Assembly (NCBI RefSeq): GCF_000300455.3
Contig: NZ_CP007215.2
Location: forward strand, 496,001-560,000
Source of the DNA: Kosakonia sacchari SP1
Lineage (GTDB): Bacteria > Pseudomonadota > Gammaproteobacteria > Enterobacterales > Enterobacteriaceae
Direction: 5' to 3'
Length of the DNA: 64,000 bases
Of the stretch, positions 35,553 to 43,458 are shown in pieces. Both the position numbers and the translations under genes were made by a program. The first letter of the stretch is position 1, and the number at the start of each line of letters is the position of its first letter. Below the pieces are notes generated by a model. That model was given only the letters and a program-made list of their open reading frames with translations, was not told the DNA's origin and made no database searches.

Positions 35553-35846
35553 TTAGCGTGGCAGCGAAATTTTACGCTCCGCGGTTGGGCGATAAAGCAC
35601 CAGCGTTTTACCGATGACCTGTACGTTGCAGGCGCCGGTTTCGCGAACGATAGCTTCCACGATCAAGGTCTTAGTTTCTCTGTCTTCAGAGGCGATCTTC
35701 ACCTTGATGAGCTCATGGTGCTCTAGCGCTTGTTCAATCTCGGCCAGTACCCCTTCGGTCAAACCATTATTGCCAAGCATAACTACCGGCTTGAGCGGAT
35801 GTGCCAGACCTTTCAGGTGCTGTTTTTGTTTAGTACTCAGATTCAT
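35553..35846 (-). CDS. yhbY: Ribosome assembly RNA-binding protein YhbY
   Basis: 97 aa single CRM-domain protein. The GxxG-type loop sits in LGNNGLTEGV, and basic residues are spread over the fold. It associates with pre-50S particles in E. coli. It is divergent from rlmE, and both act in large-subunit maturation. Confidence 0.96.
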   Translation of the reverse strand: MNLSTKQKQHLKGLAHPLKPVVMLGNNGLTEGVLAEIEQALEHHELIKVKIASEDRETKTLIVEAIVRETGACNVQVIGKTLVLYRPTAERKISLPR

Positions 35847-35964
35847 CGTATATTTTGCTTACGTTGGGATTGAAAACGGGTCATTCTACCGCCATCTCCA
35901 CTGTATCGCCAAATTGCGCGTCGAAATTTCTCGATGTCGACGATGAACCCAGATGGAAAGTTAA

Positions 35965-36591
35965 ATGACAGGTAAAAAGCGTTCTGCCAGTTCGAGCCGC
36001 TGGCTTCATGAACACTTTAGCGATAAATATGTTCAACAGGCGCAGAAAAAAGGGTTGCGTTCCCGTGCCTGGTTTAAACTTGATGAAATACAGCAAAGTG
36101 ACAAACTTTTTAAGCCGGGTATGACGGTTGTCGACTTGGGCGCTGCCCCTGGTGGGTGGTCGCAATATGCGGTCACGCAGATTGGTGGTAATGGTCGTAT
36201 CATCGCTTGCGATCTTTTACCGATGGATCCAATCGTTGGTGTGGACTTCCTTCAGGGCGATTTTCGTGATGAATTAGTTCTGAAAGCGTTACTGGATCGC
36301 GTTGGTGACAGTAAAGTTCAGGTTGTCATGTCAGATATGGCGCCGAATATGAGCGGTACACCTGCTGTTGATATCCCCCGTTCCATGTATCTGGTGGAAC
36401 TGGCGCTGGAGATGTGCCGTGATGTGTTGGCGCCAGGCGGAAGTTTTTTAGTGAAGGTGTTCCAGGGCGAAGGTTTCGATGAGTATCTCACCGAAATTCG
36501 CTCCCTGTTTACGAAGGTTAAAGTGCGTAAACCGGACTCTTCACGTGCGCGTTCACGTGAAGTGTATATTGTAGCGACCGGGCGAAAATGA
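35965..36591 (+). CDS. rlmE: 23S rRNA 2'-O-ribose methyltransferase RlmE
   Basis: 208 aa (E. coli 209). It methylates U2552 of 23S rRNA in the A loop and is heat-shock induced in E. coli. The catalytic tetrad K38, D124, K164, E199 is intact by direct counting, and the SAM motif is [13 protein letters not shown]. It forms an operon with ftsH; the gap is about 100 bases. Confidence 0.97.
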   Translation: MTGKKRSASSSRWLHEHFSDKYVQQAQKKGLRSRAWFKLDEIQQSDKLFKPGMTVVDLGAAPGGWSQYAVTQIGGNGRIIACDLLPMDPIVGVDFLQGDFRDELVLKALLDRVGDSKVQVVMSDMAPNMSGTPAVDIPRSMYLVELALEMCRDVLAPGGSFLVKVFQGEGFDEYLTEIRSLFTKVKVRKPDSSRARSREVYIVATGRK

Positions 36592-36693
36592 TAACCCGTT
36601 GATTTCGGCCTTTGGTTTGAAAGAGATGGGTTATGTTGTATCCTGACGCTGTTTTTAACACAGTTGTAATATGAGGTTAATCCCTTGAGTGAC

Positions 36694-38625
36694 ATGGCGA
36701 AAAACCTAATACTCTGGCTGGTCATTGCAGTCGTGCTGATGTCAGTATTCCAGAGCTTTGGGCCCAGCGAGTCGAATAGCCGTAAGGTGGACTATTCTAC
36801 CTTCCTGCAAGAGGTCAACCAGGACCAGGTTCGCGAAGCGCGTATCAACGGACGTGAGATCAACGTTACCAAGAAAGATAGTAACCGTTACACGACTTAC
36901 ATCCCGGTCCAGGATCCGAAACTGCTCGACAACCTGGTGACGAAAAACGTCAAGGTTGTAGGTGAACCGCCGGAAGAGCAGAGCGTTCTGACGACTATCT
37001 TCATCTCTTGGTTCCCGATGCTGCTGCTGATTGGAGTCTGGATTTTCTTTATGCGTCAGATGCAGGGCGGCGGTGGCAAAGGTGCCATGTCGTTCGGCAA
37101 GAGCAAGGCGCGTATGCTTACGGAAGATCAGATCAAAACGACTTTCGCTGACGTTGCCGGTTGCGACGAGGCAAAAGAAGAAGTTGGCGAGCTGGTTGAA
37201 TATCTGCGTGAGCCGAGCCGTTTCCAGAAACTGGGCGGTAAAATCCCGAAAGGCGTCCTGATGGTCGGTCCTCCGGGTACGGGTAAAACGCTACTGGCGA
37301 AAGCGATCGCCGGTGAAGCGAAGGTGCCGTTCTTCACCATTTCCGGTTCTGACTTTGTAGAAATGTTCGTTGGTGTCGGTGCATCTCGTGTGCGCGACAT
37401 GTTCGAGCAAGCTAAGAAAGCCGCGCCGTGCATTATCTTCATCGATGAAATCGACGCCGTAGGCCGCCAGCGTGGTGCGGGTCTTGGCGGTGGTCACGAT
37501 GAGCGTGAACAGACGCTGAACCAGATGCTGGTTGAGATGGATGGTTTCGAAGGCAATGAAGGTATTATCGTTATTGCCGCGACTAACCGTCCGGACGTAC
37601 TCGACCCTGCTTTGTTGCGCCCGGGTCGTTTTGACCGCCAGGTTGTTGTCGGTCTGCCGGATGTCCGTGGTCGTGAACAGATACTTAAAGTTCATATGCG
37701 CCGTGTGCCGCTGTCGCCGGATATCGATGCTGCAATCATCGCACGCGGGACGCCAGGCTTCTCCGGCGCCGATCTGGCGAACCTGGTCAACGAAGCTGCG
37801 CTGTTTGCCGCTCGTGGTAACAAACGCGTCGTGTCAATGGTCGAGTTTGAAAAAGCGAAAGACAAAATCATGATGGGTGCGGAACGCCGCTCCATGGTGA
37901 TGACCGAAGCGCAGAAAGAGTCCACGGCATACCACGAGGCAGGTCATGCGATTATTGGTCGTCTGGTGCCGGAACACGATCCGGTGCATAAAGTGACGAT
38001 TATTCCACGCGGCCGTGCGCTGGGTGTGACGTTCTTCCTGCCGGAAGGTGATGCCATTAGCGCCAGCCGTCAGAAACTGGAAAGCCAGATTTCAACGCTG
38101 TACGGCGGTCGCCTGGCAGAAGAGATCATCTACGGTGTTGAACATGTTTCTACCGGTGCGTCGAACGATATTAAAGTCGCGACCAACCTGGCCCGTAACA
38201 TGGTCACCCAGTGGGGCTTCTCCGACAAACTCGGTCCGTTGCTTTACGCGGAAGAGGAAGGCGAAGTATTCCTGGGCCGTAGCGTTGCAAAAGCGAAACA
38301 TATGTCCGATGAAACCGCACGAATCATCGACCAGGAAGTGAAATCGCTTATTGAACGCAACTACAATCGCGCACGTCAGTTGCTCAATGAGAATATGGAT
38401 ATTCTGCATGCGATGAAAGATGCTCTGATGAAATATGAGACCATCGATGCGCCGCAGATTGATGACCTGATGTCACGTCGCGATGTTCGTCCGCCAGCAG
38501 GTTGGGAAGAACCTGGTACGAACAACTCTGACAATAATGGTACGCCGCGAGCGCCGCGTCCGGTCGATGAGCCGCGTACGCCAAACCCGGGCAATACCAT
38601 GTCAGAACAGCTGGGCGACAAATAA
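36694..38625 (+). CDS. ftsH: ATP-dependent zinc metalloprotease FtsH
   Basis: 643 aa membrane-anchored AAA+ protease that degrades LpxC, sigma-32 and damaged membrane proteins. Two helices (about 5-24, 99-120) flank a small periplasmic domain. The AAA domain has GPPGTGKT near 192-199, Walker [11 protein letters not shown] and the second region of homology. The protease motif HEAGH lies at 417-421. The ATG at 36694 gives MAKNLILW; a TTG at 36685 with a better-spaced GAGG (MSDMAK) is an alternative start. The C-terminal tail is low complexity. Confidence 0.97.
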   Translation: MAKNLILWLVIAVVLMSVFQSFGPSESNSRKVDYSTFLQEVNQDQVREARINGREINVTKKDSNRYTTYIPVQDPKLLDNLVTKNVKVVGEPPEEQSVLTTIFISWFPMLLLIGVWIFFMRQMQGGGGKGAMSFGKSKARMLTEDQIKTTFADVAGCDEAKEEVGELVEYLREPSRFQKLGGKIPKGVLMVGPPGTGKTLLAKAIAGEAKVPFFTISGSDFVEMFVGVGASRVRDMFEQAKKAAPCIIFIDEIDAVGRQRGAGLGGGHDEREQTLNQMLVEMDGFEGNEGIIVIAATNRPDVLDPALLRPGRFDRQVVVGLPDVRGREQILKVHMRRVPLSPDIDAAIIARGTPGFSGADLANLVNEAALFAARGNKRVVSMVEFEKAKDKIMMGAERRSMVMTEAQKESTAYHEAGHAIIGRLVPEHDPVHKVTIIPRGRALGVTFFLPEGDAISASRQKLESQISTLYGGRLAEEIIYGVEHVSTGASNDIKVATNLARNMVTQWGFSDKLGPLLYAEEEGEVFLGRSVAKAKHMSDETARIIDQEVKSLIERNYNRARQLLNENMDILHAMKDALMKYETIDAPQIDDLMSRRDVRPPAGWEEPGTNNSDNNGTPRAPRPVDEPRTPNPGNTMSEQLGDK

Positions 38626-38654
38626 GTATTTACGCCGATGATCTGCTTTTAATG

Positions 38655-38688
38655 AAAACCCCGGGGCTTGCTCCGGGGTTTTTCTTTT
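38655..38688 (+). terminator. Terminator of rlmE-ftsH
   Basis: Stem AAAACCCCGG / CCGGGGTTTT with an 8-base loop and trailing TTTCTTTT. Confidence 0.9.
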
Positions 38689-38723
38689 AATTTCTAAATG
38701 CCACAACCTCAGGGATTTTAGTC

Positions 38724-39572
38724 ATGAAACTCCATGCTCAGGGCTCAACACTGGATTTGTCTCACCCCCATGTAATGGGCATCCTCAATGTAACGCCGGA
38801 TTCTTTTTCGGATGGTGGTGCACATAACACATTGATCGAGGCGGTAAAGCACGCGAACCTGATGATCAATGCGGGGGCGACAATTGTGGATATCGGCGGG
38901 GAATCGACGCGTCCTGGTGCGGCCGATGTGAGTGTAGAAGAGGAGCTTGAACGCGTAATCCCGGTTGTTGAAGCCATCGCACAGCGTTTTGAGGTATGGA
39001 TTTCCGTCGACACGTCTAAACCTGAAGTCATTCGCGAATCGGCGCGAGTAGGCGCACATATCATTAACGATATCCGCTCATTAACAGAACCCGGCGCGCT
39101 GGAAGCAGCCGCGCAAACCGGGCTGCCGGTGTGCCTGATGCATATGCAAGGCCAGCCAAAAACCATGCAGGAAGCGCCGAAATATGATGATGTGTTTGCT
39201 GACGTGAATCGCTTTTTTAGCGAACATATAGCACGATGCGAACAGGCTGGGATCGCAAAAGAGAAATTGTTGCTCGACCCGGGATTCGGTTTCGGTAAAA
39301 ATCTCTCCCACAATTATGCATTGCTTGCCCGCCTGGCTGAATTTCATCATTTTGGCTTACCTCTGCTGGTCGGAATGTCGCGTAAGTCGATGGTAGGCCA
39401 GCTACTCAATGTTGGTCCCTCCGAGCGGTTAAGCGGTAGTCTGGCTTGCGCAGTGATCGCGGCAATGCAGGGCGCGCACATTATTCGTGTTCACGATGTA
39501 AAAGAAACAGTAGAAGCTATGCGGGTGGTAGAAGCCACGCTGGCAGCGAAGGAAAACAAACGCTATGAGTAA
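38724..39572 (+). CDS. folP: Dihydropteroate synthase
   Basis: 282 aa TIM-barrel enzyme that joins pABA and dihydropterin pyrophosphate in folate synthesis; target of sulfonamides. Conserved loops are [14 protein letters not shown] near residue 20, GGESTRPGA near residue 60, and the phosphate-binding GMSRKS near 218. No resistance-type insertion is evident. It overlaps glmM by eight bases. Confidence 0.97.
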   Translation: MKLHAQGSTLDLSHPHVMGILNVTPDSFSDGGAHNTLIEAVKHANLMINAGATIVDIGGESTRPGAADVSVEEELERVIPVVEAIAQRFEVWISVDTSKPEVIRESARVGAHIINDIRSLTEPGALEAAAQTGLPVCLMHMQGQPKTMQEAPKYDDVFADVNRFFSEHIARCEQAGIAKEKLLLDPGFGFGKNLSHNYALLARLAEFHHFGLPLLVGMSRKSMVGQLLNVGPSERLSGSLACAVIAAMQGAHIIRVHDVKETVEAMRVVEATLAAKENKRYE

Positions 39573-40905
39573 TCGTAAATATTTTGGCACCGATGGTATT
39601 CGCGGCCGTGTTGGTGATGCGCCGATCACCCCTGATTTTGTGCTTAAGCTGGGTTGGGCCGCCGGGAAAGTACTGGCGCGCCATGGATCGCGTAAAATTA
39701 TCATCGGTAAAGACACCCGTATTTCGGGTTATATGCTGGAATCCGCGCTGGAGGCCGGTCTTGCTGCGGCTGGTCTTTCCGCGTCCTTTACCGGACCAAT
39801 GCCCACGCCGGCGGTAGCCTATCTCACGCGAACATTTCGCGCAGAAGCAGGAATTGTGATTTCGGCTTCGCATAACCCTTTCTATGACAATGGCATCAAA
39901 TTTTTCTCTATTGACGGCACAAAACTGCCGGACGCAGTAGAAGAGGCGATTGAAGCCGAGATGGAAAAGGAACTGACTTGCGTTGACTCCGCCGAACTGG
40001 GTAAGGCCAGCCGTATTGTTGATGCCGCCGGGCGTTACATTGAGTTTTGCAAAGCGACGTTTCCGAATGAACTGAGCCTTAACGGGTTAAAAATCGTGGT
40101 TGATTGCGCTAATGGTGCGACTTACCACATTGCACCAAGTGTTTTTCGCGAACTGGGTGCGAAAGTTATTGCCATTGGGTGTGAACCAGATGGTGTGAAC
40201 ATCAACGAAAAATGTGGTGCGACGGACGTGGCTGCACTGCAGCAGCGCGTTCTGGTTGAGAAAGCCGATTTGGGCATTGCCTTTGATGGTGATGGTGATC
40301 GCGTCATTATGGTCGATCATGAAGGTAACAAGGTCGATGGCGATCAAATCATGTACATCATTGCCCGCGAGGGGTTGCGCCAGGGGCAGTTGCGCGGTGG
40401 GGCTGTAGGCACACTGATGAGCAATATGGGGCTTGAACTGGCGCTTAAGCAACTGGGCATTCCCTTTGCGCGTGCGAAAGTGGGCGACCGTTATGTGCTG
40501 GAAAAAATGCAGGAGAAGGGCTGGCGCATCGGCGCTGAAAACTCCGGTCATGTGATTTTGCTGGATAAAACGACGACCGGAGACGGTATCGTGGCCGGTT
40601 TGCAGGTGGTTGCCGCAATGGTGCGTAACCACATGTCCCTGCATGATTTGTGCAGCGGTATGAAGATGTTCCCGCAAGTGCTTGTGAATGTGCGCTTTAC
40701 CGCAGGCATTGGCGATCCGCTGGAAGACGAGACGGTCAAGACGGTGACGGCAGAAGTGGAAGCGACGCTGGCTGGCCGCGGTCGTGTGCTATTGCGTAAA
40801 TCCGGTACTGAGCCGTTAATTCGCGTCATGGTAGAAGGTGAAGACGAGGCGCAAGTGACATCGCTGGCGAATCGCATCGCTGACGCAGTTAAGGCTGTAA
40901 AATAG
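39565..40905 (+). CDS. glmM: Phosphoglucosamine mutase
   Basis: 446 aa (E. coli 445). Converts glucosamine-6-phosphate to glucosamine-1-phosphate for UDP-GlcNAc. Ser102 in SASHNP is the phosphoserine; the metal loop DGDGDR and the substrate loop GENSGH are present. The ATG lies inside folP (eight-base overlap), so translation is coupled. RapZ and MurA in this window act on the same amino-sugar route. Confidence 0.98.
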   Translation: MSNRKYFGTDGIRGRVGDAPITPDFVLKLGWAAGKVLARHGSRKIIIGKDTRISGYMLESALEAGLAAAGLSASFTGPMPTPAVAYLTRTFRAEAGIVISASHNPFYDNGIKFFSIDGTKLPDAVEEAIEAEMEKELTCVDSAELGKASRIVDAAGRYIEFCKATFPNELSLNGLKIVVDCANGATYHIAPSVFRELGAKVIAIGCEPDGVNINEKCGATDVAALQQRVLVEKADLGIAFDGDGDRVIMVDHEGNKVDGDQIMYIIAREGLRQGQLRGGAVGTLMSNMGLELALKQLGIPFARAKVGDRYVLEKMQEKGWRIGAENSGHVILLDKTTTGDGIVAGLQVVAAMVRNHMSLHDLCSGMKMFPQVLVNVRFTAGIGDPLEDETVKTVTAEVEATLAGRGRVLLRKSGTEPLIRVMVEGEDEAQVTSLANRIADAVKAVK

Positions 40906-40918
40906 CGCGATAAGTGCT

Positions 40919-40946
40919 TAAAAAGGCGGCTGTTGCCGCCTTTTTA
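40919..40946 (+). terminator. Terminator of folP-glmM
   Basis: Stem AAAAGGCGGC / GCCGCCTTTTT with a TGTT loop. Confidence 0.9.
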
Positions 40947-41129
40947 ATAGCCTGAGATCGCAATTTTGCTGTTTTTTTCCGCACTTGATAAAATGCACTT
41001 AAATTGCCCTTGCGAAGGTCATTCGCTTTGGTTAGTATTCACACCCGCTTCAGTGGGAAAGCAATAAACATCCCACTTTTATTGGTTTGAAGCATTGGCT
41101 GCGGCAACCCCGCAAGGAACAGGTTGATT

Positions 41130-41462
41130 ATGTACGAAGCTCTTTTAGTTATTTTCCTTATTGTAGCGCTGGCTCTTGTTGGCCTGATTATGCTGCAGCA
41201 AGGTAAAGGCGCTGACATGGGAGCCTCCTTTGGCGCTGGCGCGTCCGGTACGCTGTTCGGTTCAAGTGGTTCTGGTAACTTCATGACCCGTACGACAGCT
41301 GTGCTGGCAACACTGTTCTTTATTATTAGCCTCGTGCTGGGCAACATTAACAGCAATAAAACCAATAAAGGAAGCGAGTGGGATAATCTGAGCGCACCGG
41401 CGAAGAGTGAACAAACTCAGCCTGCAGCTCCGGCGCAGCCGACCAGCGATATCCCGCACTAA
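41130..41462 (+). CDS. secG: Protein translocase subunit SecG
   Basis: 110 aa, the E. coli length. Two membrane helices (about 2-22 and 52-72) are separated by the cytoplasmic loop QQGKGADMGASFGAGASG. The C-terminal tail is polar. SecG aids SecA-driven export through SecYE. The ATG at 41130 is preferred over a TTG two codons upstream, since the protein then begins MYEALLVIFL. leuU follows 12 bases after the stop. Confidence 0.97.
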   Translation: MYEALLVIFLIVALALVGLIMLQQGKGADMGASFGAGASGTLFGSSGSGNFMTRTTAVLATLFFIISLVLGNINSNKTNKGSEWDNLSAPAKSEQTQPAAPAQPTSDIPH

Positions 41463-41474
41463 GAAGTAAGTCGT

Positions 41475-41561
41475 GCCGAGGTGGTGGAATTGGTAGACAC
41501 GCTACCTTGAGGTGGTAGTGCCCGATTGGGCTTACGGGTTCAAGTCCCGTCCTCGGTACCA
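41475..41561 (+). tRNA. leuU: tRNA-Leu (anticodon GAG)
   Basis: 87-nt class II tRNA. Acceptor GCCGAGG pairs with CCTCGGT, with one G-T. The anticodon stem CTACC/GGTAG holds the loop TTGAGGT, giving anticodon GAG. A variable arm (TGCCCGATTGGGCT) and T arm (ACGGG-TTCAAGT-CCCGT) follow, and the 3' CCA is encoded. It matches leuU downstream of secG in E. coli. Confidence 0.97.
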
Positions 41562-41562
41562 A
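41544..41562 (+). repeat. Left copy of 19-bp direct repeat (3' end of leuU)
   Basis: GTCCCGTCCTCGGTACCAA at the 3' end of the tRNA-Leu gene is repeated with 18 of 19 identities at 47646-47664, in the same orientation. tRNA 3' ends are common integrase target sites. Confidence 0.6.
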
Positions 41563-41570
41563 TATTCCGG

Positions 41571-41600
41571 AAAAAAGACATCGCAAGATGTCTTTTTTTT
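41571..41600 (+). terminator. Terminator of secG-leuU
   Basis: Stem AAAAGACATC / GATGTCTTTT with a GCAA tetraloop and eight T in a row. Confidence 0.93.
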
Positions 41601-41623
41601 GCCTGTCATTTATGACATTGCCA

Positions 41624-41739
41624 AACCTTCAACCTTCAACCTTCAACCTTCAACCTTCAACCTTCAACCTTCAACCTTCAACCTTCAACCTTCAACCTTC
41701 AACCTTCAACCTTCAACCTTCAACCTTCAACCTTCAACC
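41624..41739 (+). repeat. Heptanucleotide tandem repeat, 16 perfect copies of AACCTTC
   Basis: Sixteen uninterrupted copies of AACCTTC run from 41624 to 41735, with four further bases of a seventeenth. The array begins 24 bases past the leuU terminator and ends about 170 bases before the fimbrial promoter candidate. Because 7 is not divisible by 3, all plus-strand frames encode the same heptapeptide repeat (NLQPSTF), while the minus strand has TGA in every frame. There is no reason to think it is translated. Perfect short repeats of this kind are prone to slippage. Confidence 0.95.
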
Positions 41740-41906
41740 CCAAACCCCTTCTATGTATTCAACAGGTAATTGCTTTAAAGTTTATTAATTCTACGATTAA
41801 TACAAGAAAATCGTCCTGCGCCAGGTGCTAACTTGCTTGAGTTAACCTGTCCATATTTCAAAGGCAAGATAAAAGCGCATTAATTTCATATTAATCTTTA
41901 AAATCA

Positions 41907-41988
41907 TTGACATATGTCATTATCAAAAAATTATTTACTGGTCTGAGGAGTAAAATTGATCAAGATTCGGTTTTTAATTATTTATTAA
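41907..41988 (+). promoter_or_regulatory. Fimbrial operon promoter candidate and leader
   Basis: A consensus -35 TTGACA at 41907-41912 overlaps a perfect 12-base palindrome TGACATATGTCA (41908-41919), which could be an operator. A -10 is only approximate (TTATTT at 41931-41936, spacer 18). Downstream, GAGGAG at 41945-41950 precedes a TTG and a ten-codon reading frame (41956-41988, MIKIRFLIIY), which might be a leader peptide or chance. The whole stretch is AT-rich. Confidence 0.45.
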
Positions 41989-42065
41989 TCCGTATCTCTT
42001 CGGTTGCTTTAATTTCGAGGCGTGATTATCTTTGCCTCGTTTTTAGCGTTGTCTGGATACCGAAT

Positions 42066-42833
42066 ATGTATTGCGCCACTTTACTAAAAAAGATCGCTCC
42101 ATTTTCTCTGGCTCTTATTTTAGGGTTGAAAATGCCAGCAGCTTTTGCGCTTCCTGAAATTGGAATAGGAAGCATGTATGACATTATGTCACCTGAATCT
42201 CAGTCTATTAATAAACGTATTTATAATACCGGGACATCAACGGCATTTATCCGGGTAGATATGTTGGAAGTTAATATTCATAAAGGTGGGAAAGTTGTTG
42301 AGTCGCCAGTTAAAGAAGTTTCTGGTAATTCTTTGCAAAAAGAAAGACTCATTGTCACACCACTGCGAATGATTATTCCGCCATCTGGTTTTCAGTCGGC
42401 TAGATTTATGTGGCCGGGTGACCGAAATGTCGAAAAGTATTACCGTGTACGATTTATCCCTGTTCTCCCACAAAAGGATGATGGTTTCGGGTTAAGCGGT
42501 AAAGAAGCTGACGATTACCGTAAGAAGGCATTAACGGCCGGGCTGAATGTAATGGCGGGCTACGGCACGCTAGTTATTGTGCAGCCATCGAAACCTATTT
42601 TTAATACTCAGGTTGAATCGTCACTTCCTGAAGTTATTCGGGTAACAAACAAAGGCAACGCCACGATTGTTATCGAAGATATCCGTAGTTGCACTTCAGT
42701 TGGTACAGAGTGCAGCAGCGTTACGCGTCTTTTTCTATTACCGGGTAAAAGTAAAGCGGTAGAAAAAAGTAAAGGGCGTACTACCTATTTCACCCTTATC
42801 GAAGGGGAAAACCAAAAGAAACTACGTTTCTAG
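42066..42833 (+). CDS. CS1/alpha-type fimbrial periplasmic chaperone
   Basis: 255 aa. A signal peptide MYCATLLKKIAPFSLALILG continues to a likely cleavage after PAAFA (residue 28). The mature part starts LPEIGIGSMYDIMSPESQS and has the two-domain immunoglobulin-like layout of pilus chaperones, with features of the alternate (class 5, CooB-like) group rather than PapD: a TPLRMIIPPSG strand near residues 95-106 and a terminal NQKKLRF. It should fold pilin subunits and deliver them to the usher. The reading frame is open upstream to 41907, but that part overlaps the promoter and lacks a signal sequence. AT-rich compared with neighbours. Confidence 0.8.
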   Translation: MYCATLLKKIAPFSLALILGLKMPAAFALPEIGIGSMYDIMSPESQSINKRIYNTGTSTAFIRVDMLEVNIHKGGKVVESPVKEVSGNSLQKERLIVTPLRMIIPPSGFQSARFMWPGDRNVEKYYRVRFIPVLPQKDDGFGLSGKEADDYRKKALTAGLNVMAGYGTLVIVQPSKPIFNTQVESSLPEVIRVTNKGNATIVIEDIRSCTSVGTECSSVTRLFLLPGKSKAVEKSKGRTTYFTLIEGENQKKLRF

Positions 42834-42895
42834 TATTACGCAGTAAGTTGTAAATAAGCAGCATGCTTTTTATATATCAAATTAAGGGACTTGCC

Positions 42896-43417
42896 ATGTT
42901 ATCTCATAAAATCGCGAAAGTTTGTTTAATCACTGGTGCTCTGTCTTTATCCGTATTCGGTAGCACAGCGGCAATGGCTGTAAATCAGCAAAGCTATACT
43001 ATTGATGTCTATGCTCATATTCCAAGTGATGACTTTCAAATTGAACCTGTAGAAAGTGGATGGATTCATCAAGCTCAGGAAATTGAATATGATCTTACTA
43101 CCTCTAAATTGAAAAATTTTGAGAAGCAATTTCAGTATAAAAACATTTCAGGTGGTATTCGTGCGACTTTGACAAATACGGATTCCAGCGGCGAGACCAT
43201 TTTGTCGAACGGCTCAGACACTATTCCGCTTAAAGTGGAATTCAACGGTGTTGAATTAAGTGATACCGCGCAGACTGTAGTCGATGCGACTGCGGCAAAA
43301 GCGGGTGGACGTACCATGCTGCGTATTAGCCAGAAAGATACTCAGCCTCTTGCTGTGCAGGGTGATTTTACCGGACAGGTTGCCATGATTTTCGAAGAAG
43401 AGATTGTTACTCCTTAA
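42896..43417 (+). CDS. CS1-type fimbrial major subunit (pilin)
   Basis: 173 aa. Signal peptide of 28 residues ending GSTAAMA. The mature protein starts VNQQSYTIDVYAHIPSDDF, which parallels the CooA/CfaB start (an alternating hydrophobic donor strand, then a proline turn). The C-terminal GDFTGQVAMIFEEE resembles the final beta strands of CS1 pilins. There are no cysteines in the mature part, as in CooA. AAGGGA lies six bases before the ATG; an in-frame ATG 11 codons upstream was rejected. It is the only pilin gene in the cluster and should be the shaft subunit. Confidence 0.78.
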   Translation: MLSHKIAKVCLITGALSLSVFGSTAAMAVNQQSYTIDVYAHIPSDDFQIEPVESGWIHQAQEIEYDLTTSKLKNFEKQFQYKNISGGIRATLTNTDSSGETILSNGSDTIPLKVEFNGVELSDTAQTVVDATAAKAGGRTMLRISQKDTQPLAVQGDFTGQVAMIFEEEIVTP

Positions 43418-43458
43418 TTCTTTTCGCTAAATCATTTAAAAGTCTGTCACTAAATATT

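Noticed and set aside
41624-41739. CRISPR array
   Set aside because: The units are 7 bases with no spacers, and no cas genes are present.
41512-41788. Two plus-strand reading frames of 66-85 codons with repeated NLQPSTF
   Set aside because: They are created by the 7-base repeat, which is open in all plus-strand frames, and overlap a tRNA gene and terminator. No ribosome binding site or family match.
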